DNA of 5,219 nt, from the NCBI GenBank assembly GCA_016206515.1, contig JACQRN010000165.1, positions 1 through 5,219 on the forward strand, in the 5' to 3' direction. This DNA comes from Planctomycetota bacterium (GTDB lineage Bacteria; Planctomycetota; SBBH01; JACQRN01). This document shows, one piece after another, positions 1-3,900 of this stretch. The notes below the pieces were generated by a model. That model worked only from the letters and a program-made list of their open reading frames with translations. It did no database searches and was not told the origin of the DNA. Position numbers and translations under genes: made by a program. How positions within the stretch are numbered: position 1 is the stretch's first letter; each line of letters begins with the position of its first letter.

Positions 1-23
1 CCGGTTAAGGAGAGAGGGCGGCC

Positions 24-44
24 GGGCGCGCCTACGTCGCGCCC
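24..44 (-). repeat. Perfect inverted repeat across the rpmE stop codon, possible terminator
   Basis: Bases 24-30 (GGGCGCG) and 38-44 (CGCGCCC) are perfect reverse complements separated by 7 bases, so rpmE mRNA can form a 7-bp all-GC stem that includes the TAG stop. Downstream on the minus strand (23 to 1) there is only a pyrimidine stretch (CCCTCTCTCCTT), not a proper U tract. An intrinsic terminator is therefore possible but weak. The stem could also act as a 3' stabiliser, or be chance in GC-rich DNA. What lies beyond base 1 is not visible. Confidence 0.4.
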
Positions 45-256
45 TGCTTCTTGCCGATCGTCCAATTATACTTTTTCTGGAACTTCTCCACGCGCCCGGC
101 GGTGTCCACGAACTTCTGCTTGCCGGTGTAGAACGGATGGCAGTTGCTGCAGATCTCGATCCGGATCGACGTGACGGTCGACTGGGTGACGAACGTGTTC
201 CCGCACCCGCAGGTCACGGTCGCGGTCGCATAGTCCGGGTGGATCCCCTCGCGCAT
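32..256 (-). CDS. rpmE: 50S ribosomal protein L31, zinc-binding (C+) type
   Basis: This 74-residue protein is a component of the large ribosomal subunit and, by family knowledge, helps bridge the two subunits. It begins with MREGIHPDY, matching the usual L31 start (MK/R-x-x-IHP-x-Y), and continues with CGCGN and CSNCHPFYTGKQ. C16, C18, C36 and C39 form the CxC...CxxC zinc site that defines the C+ paralogue, and the length is typical. The start at 256 is chosen by family homology. An in-frame ATG at 313 would add 19 residues and has an SD-like AAGGAGGAGG (335 to 326) 12 bases upstream, but L31 normally has no such extension. No SD is visible before the ATG at 256. The gene is divergent from the membrane-protein gene to its right, and nothing of its downstream neighbour is visible. 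Confidence 0.97.
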   Translation of the reverse strand: MREGIHPDYATATVTCGCGNTFVTQSTVTSIRIEICSNCHPFYTGKQKFVDTAGRVEKFQKKYNWTIGKKQGAT

Positions 257-265
257 GGGGACAGG

Positions 266-294
266 AAAATACTCGGATAAGATGGCGACGTCAA
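266..294 (-). promoter_or_regulatory. Putative sigma-70-type promoter for rpmE
   Basis: On the minus strand a -35-like TTGACG (294 to 289, 5 of 6 to consensus) is separated by exactly 17 bases from TATTTT (271 to 266, 4 of 6). Transcription would start near 259, only a few bases before the rpmE ATG at 256, giving an almost leaderless mRNA. That agrees with the missing SD at that ATG. The element lies inside the first codons of the divergent membrane-protein gene. It is a pattern match only. Confidence 0.4.
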
Positions 295-944
295 TGCGGA
301 TGCGAAGGGTCATGCTGGCCGCAATCCTCCTCCTTGCCGCCCCCCCCTGGCTCCTCCGTCTTCAGGGCGAGGGCTGGGCCCCCTGGGAGGGATGGGTCCT
401 CGCGGCCGCCTCTGCGCCCGTCGCCGGGGTGCTGGTCTCCTCGGTCGGGCTGGGGCGCTCCCTCGCCGCGTCGGCGGTCGGGGCTGTGCTCGCCGCGTTG
501 TCCGGGGCGGGTGCGGCCGGGGCGTCGTCCGTCGCCTGCGTCGCGGCGTGGCTTGGCCTTTGGAGCGCGGGGTGCCACCTGCTGCTGCAGGGCGCGGGAA
601 CGGGGCGCGCCTCGGTCTGCGCATGCGTGCTGTGGGGAAGCATGATGCTCCCGGTCCCCTGGGGGCGCGCGCTCGATGCGATGCAGAGGAACGCGCCGGG
701 CGCCTTCCGGATGACGCGGTGGGTCCTGGCGGCCTCCGCCGCGGTCCAGGTCGACCGCTCCGGCGGCGGCGATCCGATCCACCGGCCGTGGCTCTACCGG
801 CTCGGGTACGGCGACTACCTGCTCGGCAGACCGCCGGGGGCGTGGTGGCTGCCGTCGGCGGTCCTCGCAGCAGGTTTGGTTTCCCGTGCGATCCGGCGTA
901 CCTCCCCCGCATCTCGCGCGGGTCGCGCCCCTCCTGTCTCCTGA
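282..944 (+). CDS. Hypothetical multi-pass membrane protein
   Basis: I do not recognise the family. From the ATG at 282 the product is 220 residues. It opens with a short basic stretch (MRMRR) and a hydrophobic segment (VMLAAILLLAAPPWLL), followed by three or four more Ala/Gly/Val/Leu-rich segments up to about residue 125. Next comes a more polar stretch with PVPWGRALDAMQR and RLGYGDYLLGRPP, then a last hydrophobic segment near residues 187-203. The start is uncertain: in-frame ATGs occur at 255, 282, 294, 300 and 312, none with a good SD; 282 gives the most natural signal-anchor start, and 255 would overlap rpmE by 2 bases. Sustained G/C at third positions supports real coding. The C-terminus is odd: the final residues and the TGA lie in a heptamer repeat, so the end may have been altered by it. 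It may be co-transcribed with pilD, 48 bases on, but a pilus role is only suggested by position. Confidence 0.62.
   Translation: MATSMRMRRVMLAAILLLAAPPWLLRLQGEGWAPWEGWVLAAASAPVAGVLVSSVGLGRSLAASAVGAVLAALSGAGAAGASSVACVAAWLGLWSAGCHLLLQGAGTGRASVCACVLWGSMMLPVPWGRALDAMQRNAPGAFRMTRWVLAASAAVQVDRSGGGDPIHRPWLYRLGYGDYLLGRPPGAWWLPSAVLAAGLVSRAIRRTSPASRAGRAPPVS
340..347 (+). repeat. C8 homopolymer tract early in the membrane-protein gene
   Basis: Eight consecutive C residues fall in the codons for Ala-Pro-Pro (GCC CCC CCC) near the N-terminus of the membrane protein. Tracts of this length are slippage-prone and a one-base change would truncate the protein early. In GC-rich DNA it may be incidental. Confidence 0.6.
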
Positions 945-965
945 CTCCTGTCTTCTGACTCCTGT
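931..965 (+). repeat. Tandem heptamer repeat, CTCCTGW x5
   Basis: Five head-to-tail 7-base units fill 931-965: CTCCTGT, CTCCTGA, CTCCTGT, CTTCTGA, CTCCTGT. T and A alternate at the last position and there is one internal mismatch (unit 4). The TGA of unit 2 (942-944) is the stop codon of the upstream membrane-protein gene, so the array covers the end of that gene and much of the 48-base spacer before pilD. A partial copy in inverted orientation occurs at 2963-2974. Short tandem heptamers of this kind are known as a class from other bacteria, notably cyanobacteria; no function is evident here. Confidence 0.85.
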
Positions 966-969
966 CCTG

Positions 970-995
970 CGGATGCTACACTCCTCATCCGGATG
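970..995 (+). promoter_or_regulatory. Small inverted repeats over the pilD start
   Basis: CGGATG at 970-975 can pair with CATCCG at 986-991 (10-base loop). The same CATCCG also forms a perfect 10-bp palindrome, CATCCGGATG (986-995), that includes the pilD start codon at 993. The two pairings are mutually exclusive. An extended -10-like TGCTACACT (974-982) lies between the arms but has no good -35 partner. No SD precedes the pilD ATG. Any regulatory role is speculative. Confidence 0.25.
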
Positions 996-1856
996 GACCT
1001 CCTGTCGAATCCTTGGGCCGGCATGGCGCTCGTCGGGGTCCTCGCCCTCATCATCGGAAGCCACCTGAACGTCTGCATCGTGCGGCTTCCCCAGGGGCAG
1101 TCGATCCTGACGCCGGAGTCCTCGTGCGTCCGCTGCCGTACGCCGATCCGCTGGTACGACAACATCCCGGTGCTCTCCTACCTTCTCCTGCGGGGGCGCT
1201 GCCGCTCGTGCCGGGAGGGGATCTCGATCCGGTACCCGATCGTGGAGCTCACGACGCTCGCGATCCTCCTCTACCTGTTCGGCTGGGAATTCCAGCGGCC
1301 CGGAGGGCACCGGGACTGGGGGATCTTCCTCGGGCAGCTGCTCGTCGTCTCGGCCCTGATCGTCTCCACGTTCATCGATTTCGAGCATCGGATCATCCCC
1401 GACGAGGTCACGATGCCCCTGATTCTCCTGTCCCCGGTCCTCTCGGCGATCTATCCGCGCCTGCACGTCGCCCCGTGGCCGCTCGATCTGGGCACCGCCG
1501 CCGTCGCGTCCGGCACGTGGGAGGCGGTGGTTTCCTCCCTGGCGGGGATCGCCGTCGGGGGGGGGATGGTATGGGGGCTCGGTATCGCGGGGTCGTACCT
1601 GTTCAAGAAAGAGGCGATGGGGTTCGGGGACGTGAAGCTGATGGCGATGGTGGGGGGGCTTCTGGGGTGGCAGGTCGCGTTCCTGGCGTTCTGGATCGCC
1701 CCGCTGATGGGGCTCGTCTACGGGGTGATCGCGTGGCTGCGGACGGGGGACCGGTACATGCCGTACGGCCCGTTCCTGTCCCTGGCGACCCTCGTGGCGA
1801 TGGCCCACCGGGTAGACATCGCGCGTTGGCTCGCGGGGCTTTCGGGCGCCGCGTAA
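993..1856 (+). CDS. pilD: Prepilin peptidase / N-methyltransferase PilD (type IV leader peptidase)
   Basis: This inner-membrane aspartyl protease cleaves the leader of type IV prepilins (and, in some bacteria, type II secretion pseudopilins) and N-methylates the new first residue. The 287 residues are typical in length. In order: an N-terminal membrane segment with the family motif GSHLNVCIVRLP (22-33); the zinc-binding cytoplasmic loop with C45xxC48 and C70xxC73, which marks the bifunctional methylase-containing form; and the peptidase part with catalytic Asp129 (FIDFEHRIIPDE) and Asp213 in GFGDVK (210-215). About seven or eight hydrophobic segments are present. The ATG at 993 is the only sensible start, since it leads straight into the first membrane helix, but no SD is seen before it. 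A G9 tract encodes Gly189-191, and slippage there would remove Asp213. pilT follows after 30 bases in the same orientation. Confidence 0.97.
   Translation: MDLLSNPWAGMALVGVLALIIGSHLNVCIVRLPQGQSILTPESSCVRCRTPIRWYDNIPVLSYLLLRGRCRSCREGISIRYPIVELTTLAILLYLFGWEFQRPGGHRDWGIFLGQLLVVSALIVSTFIDFEHRIIPDEVTMPLILLSPVLSAIYPRLHVAPWPLDLGTAAVASGTWEAVVSSLAGIAVGGGMVWGLGIAGSYLFKKEAMGFGDVKLMAMVGGLLGWQVAFLAFWIAPLMGLVYGVIAWLRTGDRYMPYGPFLSLATLVAMAHRVDIARWLAGLSGAA
1557..1565 (+). repeat. G9 homopolymer tract inside pilD
   Basis: Nine consecutive G residues encode three glycines (residues 189-191) ahead of the second catalytic aspartate. A G7 tract follows at 1652-1658. The reading frame is intact in this sequence. 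Insertion or loss of one G would inactivate PilD, so the tract is a candidate slippage (contingency) site, though GC-rich genomes do carry such runs by chance. Confidence 0.6.
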
Positions 1857-1866
1857 AGCCTGCTCA

Positions 1867-1879
1867 GGGGGGGGAGGAG
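1867..1879 (+). promoter_or_regulatory. Strong ribosome binding site of pilT, next to a G8 tract
   Basis: A run of eight G (1867-1874) merges into GGAGGAG (1873-1879). The GGAGG core (1873-1877) is 9 bases from the pilT ATG at 1887, a near-ideal spacing. This is the strongest SD in the window and fixes the pilT start. The G run lies on the 5' side of the core, so slippage would not change the SD-to-ATG distance. Confidence 0.8.
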
Positions 1880-1886
1880 TAGACGC

Positions 1887-2957
1887 ATGGCCGCGGCGAC
1901 GCTTGAGGAACTGCTGCAACGGATGGTGGAGCGGGGGGCTTCCGACCTGCACGTGACGACCGACTCGCCGCCCCGGATCCGGGTCGACGGCGACTTGGTC
2001 CCGACCGAGCACGACATCCTGGGGCCCGAGGAGACCAAGCGTCTCGTCTACGGCCTCCTGACGAGCGAGCAGGTGGCCCGCTTCGAGCAGAACCGGGAGC
2101 TCGACTTCTCGTTCGGCGTCCAGGGGCTGGGCCGGTTCCGCACGAACGTCTTCCAGCAGCGCGGGGCGGTCGGGATGGTGCTGCGGATCATCCCGACGAC
2201 CGTGGTCCCCCTCGAGAAGCTGGGGCTCCCGGTCGAGACCTGCAAGAAGCTGTGCATGCTGCCGAAGGGGCTGGTGCTCGTGACCGGCGCGACCGGAAGC
2301 GGGAAGTCGACGACGCTCGCGGCGATGCTCGACTTCATCAACCAGAACCGCCAGGAGCACGTCGTGACGATCGAGGACCCGATCGAGTTCGTGCACAGCA
2401 ACAAGAAGGCGCTGTTCAACCAGCGGGAGGTCGGCTCCGACACGAAGGGATTCACGAACGCCCTGCGGGCGGTGTTGCGGCAGGACCCGGACGTCGTGCT
2501 CATCGGGGAAATGCGCGATCCCGAGACGATCTCCGCGGCGTTGACCCTCTCGGAAACGGGGCACCTGACCTTCGGGACGCTCCATACCTCGGATTGCGTG
2601 CAGACGATGAACCGGATCATCGACTCCTTCCCGGCCCACCAGCAGCCGCAGGTGCGGACCCAACTGTCGTTCGTCCTGCAGGCGGTCTTCTGCCAGCAGC
2701 TCCTGCCGAAGGCGAGCGGGAAGGGGCGCCTTCTCGCCTCCGAGGTGATGGTCTGCAACGCGGCGATCCGCTCGCTGATCCGCGAGGACAAGTCGCACCA
2801 GATTTACTCGCAGATCCAGACCGGCGGGCGGCAGGGGATGCGGACGATGAACCAGTCGCTTGCCGAGCATGTCGATCGCGGGAACCTCTCCTACGAGACC
2901 GTGATGGAGTACACGACCGATCCGGACGACCTGAAACGGGTCTTGAAGAGGGCGTAA
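1887..2957 (+). CDS. pilT: Type IV pilus retraction ATPase PilT
   Basis: This cytoplasmic hexameric secretion-type ATPase drives pilus depolymerisation and twitching motility. At 356 residues it has the usual PilT length. The N-terminal PAS-like domain opens with ASDLH (18-22). The RecA-like domain carries Walker A GATGSGKST (134-142), the Asp box TIEDPIEF (161-168), Walker B LIGEMRDPET with catalytic Glu208, and the His box GHLTFGTLHT (225-234). The C-terminal AIRSLIRE followed by KSHQ (293-304) corresponds to the conserved AIRNLIRE-type motif that separates PilT from PilB/GspE. There is no MshEN domain, as expected for PilT. The start is fixed by a strong SD at 1873-1877. It lies 30 bases after pilD and 26 bases before the MshEN-domain gene. 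All catalytic motifs are intact. Confidence 0.97.
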   Translation: MAAATLEELLQRMVERGASDLHVTTDSPPRIRVDGDLVPTEHDILGPEETKRLVYGLLTSEQVARFEQNRELDFSFGVQGLGRFRTNVFQQRGAVGMVLRIIPTTVVPLEKLGLPVETCKKLCMLPKGLVLVTGATGSGKSTTLAAMLDFINQNRQEHVVTIEDPIEFVHSNKKALFNQREVGSDTKGFTNALRAVLRQDPDVVLIGEMRDPETISAALTLSETGHLTFGTLHTSDCVQTMNRIIDSFPAHQQPQVRTQLSFVLQAVFCQQLLPKASGKGRLLASEVMVCNAAIRSLIREDKSHQIYSQIQTGGRQGMRTMNQSLAEHVDRGNLSYETVMEYTTDPDDLKRVLKRA

Positions 2958-2962
2958 GGAAT

Positions 2963-2982
2963 GGAGTCAGGAGTGGGCTCCT
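2963..2982 (+). promoter_or_regulatory. SD of the MshEN gene within a hairpin, made from an inverted heptamer repeat
   Basis: The AGGAG at 2969-2973 lies 10 bases before the ATG at 2984 and is the only SD candidate. It can pair exactly with CTCCT at 2978-2982 across a 4-base loop (TGGG), which would hide the SD. GGAGTCAGGAGT (2963-2974) is the reverse complement of the heptamer sequence found at 931-965 (CTCCTGA followed by CTCC), so this repeat family seems to supply the SD here. No U tract follows, so a terminator is unlikely. The stem is short and its effect is unproven. Confidence 0.45.
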
Positions 2983-2983
2983 C

Positions 2984-3439
2984 ATGGTCCGGCTGACCCG
3001 ATTGAGTTCCAAGAAGCTCGGCGAGATCCTCCTCGAGGGGGAACTCCTCGACAAGGACCGTCTGGAGCATGCCCTTCAGGAGCAGGCGAAGAGCCATGAG
3101 CTCCTGGGGGAGGTGCTCGTCCGCCTCGGGTACGTGACCGAGCTCGACATCGCCCGGTCGCTCGCGACGCAGTTCGCGCTGCCGTTCCTCAACGTCTCCC
3201 AATACGACGTGAACCGGGACGTCCTGGCCCGGTTCTCCCCCGCCATGCTCATGGAGCACCAGTGCCTCCCCCTGGACCAGATCGGGCAGGTCGTGATCCT
3301 GGCGATCGGGGGGCCGATCGACGCCAAGGTGATGGAGCAGTTCGAGCGCGTCGCCGGGTGCGAGGTACACTTGTACGTGAGCACGTCTGCGGAGATCGAG
3401 AAGGCGCTCGACAAGTACCTCGCGGAGCGCGACAAATGA
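2984..3439 (+). CDS. Stand-alone MshEN / GspE N-terminal domain protein, probable c-di-GMP sensor
   Basis: This 151-residue protein consists only of the domain normally found at the N-terminus of GspE/PilB/MshE ATPases; it has no Walker motifs. Residues 11-34 (KLGEILLEGELL, then L27, L31, Q34) and 40-63 (LLGEVLVRLGYV, then I56, L60, Q63) are two 24-residue MshEN motifs with a 5-residue spacer. In the founding family these motifs form the c-di-GMP pocket. The match is close; the main differences are Lys instead of Arg at the first position and a shifted Gly in motif 1. Residues about 80-147 (ARFSPAMLM, VVILAIGGPID, SAEIEKALDKYLAE) form the second subdomain. The start is set by the SD at 2969-2973; the open frame upstream of 2984 is out-of-frame pilT sequence. 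The stop overlaps the next start by 4 bases. It may control PilB or PilT in trans; this is inferred from the domain and from its place between the two. Confidence 0.88.
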   Translation: MVRLTRLSSKKLGEILLEGELLDKDRLEHALQEQAKSHELLGEVLVRLGYVTELDIARSLATQFALPFLNVSQYDVNRDVLARFSPAMLMEHQCLPLDQIGQVVILAIGGPIDAKVMEQFERVAGCEVHLYVSTSAEIEKALDKYLAERDK

Positions 3440-3900
3440 CGCGGAAGACCGTTCTGGCATCGTGTTTCCTGGCCCTGGCGGCCTGCGGCTGCTGCCGCGG
3501 CGGGAACCACGGCCCCGTACGGCCGGATTGGGTGGACCGCGACGTGGCCGAGCGGGAGGCGCGCTCGGTCTTCGCCTCGTACTGCAAGGCGATCGTGGAC
3601 CAGGACGTGGAGGCGATGTTCGCGCTCCTGTCCTCGGGCCGACGGGCGGAGTTCCTGCGCGAGTTCGGCAGCTTCGAGTCGTTCGCCGCCGAGGCCCGGC
3701 GCACCTGGATGAGGCAGTACCGCTCCCTGGCCGACGGGGCGCAGGTGATCCGCTGCATCGGCCCGCTCCTGTCCGATCCGACGGTCGACCTGACGATCCT
3801 GATGGGGGACGGTTCCCAGCAGAATTTCCGCCTCGTGCGCGAGGGGGCCGACTGGCGTGTCAGCCAGGGGTGGCGGGACATCCGGGAGACCGTCCGGTGA
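3436..3900 (+). CDS. Small putative lipoprotein, NTF2-like appearance
   Basis: The product has 154 residues. A short basic N-terminus (MTRK) and a hydrophobic stretch lead to a lipobox L14-A15-A16-C17, predicting signal peptidase II cleavage and lipidation of Cys17; an earlier LASC (7-10) is too close to the N-terminus. The mature part has an amphipathic helix with YCKAIVDQDVEAMFALLSS (49-67) and ends with FRLVREGADWRVSQGW. This resembles NTF2-like or DUF4878-like small lipoproteins (helices packed on a curved sheet), but I cannot name a family. It starts in an ATGA overlap with the MshEN gene, with GGAG at 3424-3427 eight bases upstream, and its TGA overlaps the pilB start, so it is translationally coupled to both. 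Context suggests a periplasmic, membrane-anchored accessory of the pilus machine, perhaps pilotin-like; that is inference. Confidence 0.83.
   Translation: MTRKTVLASCFLALAACGCCRGGNHGPVRPDWVDRDVAEREARSVFASYCKAIVDQDVEAMFALLSSGRRAEFLREFGSFESFAAEARRTWMRQYRSLADGAQVIRCIGPLLSDPTVDLTILMGDGSQQNFRLVREGADWRVSQGWRDIRETVR

Noticed and set aside
1..23. TTAAGGAGAGAGG near the left edge as a plus-strand SD or gene end
   Set aside because: No start codon follows at a sensible distance in front of a coding frame, and the sequence left of the edge is missing, so nothing can be supported.
65..70. Perfect TATAAT on the minus strand (and TATACT on the plus strand at 67-72)
   Set aside because: It lies in rpmE codons for the conserved K-Y-N of L31 and neither strand has a -35 partner at a suitable distance.
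282..944. Exosortase/archaeosortase-like reading of the membrane protein because of its PVPWG segment
   Set aside because: There is no catalytic Cys motif (CSGLR type) nor the Arg/His residues of the family; the resemblance is limited to a hydrophobic, Pro-Trp-containing stretch.
291..2870. Very long minus-strand open frame (859 codons) opposite the membrane-protein gene, pilD and most of pilT
   Set aside because: The translation is rich in Arg, Pro, His and Gly with no domain motif, typical of the antisense frame of GC-rich genes; the plus strand carries clear PilD and PilT.
2961..2963. ATG at 2961 as the start of the MshEN gene
   Set aside because: It is out of frame with the domain (23 bases from the ATG at 2984).
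2252..2983. Upstream in-frame extension of the MshEN gene into pilT
   Set aside because: This is pilT read in another frame, Arg/Asp/Gly-rich; the MshEN domain begins directly after the ATG at 2984, which has its own SD.
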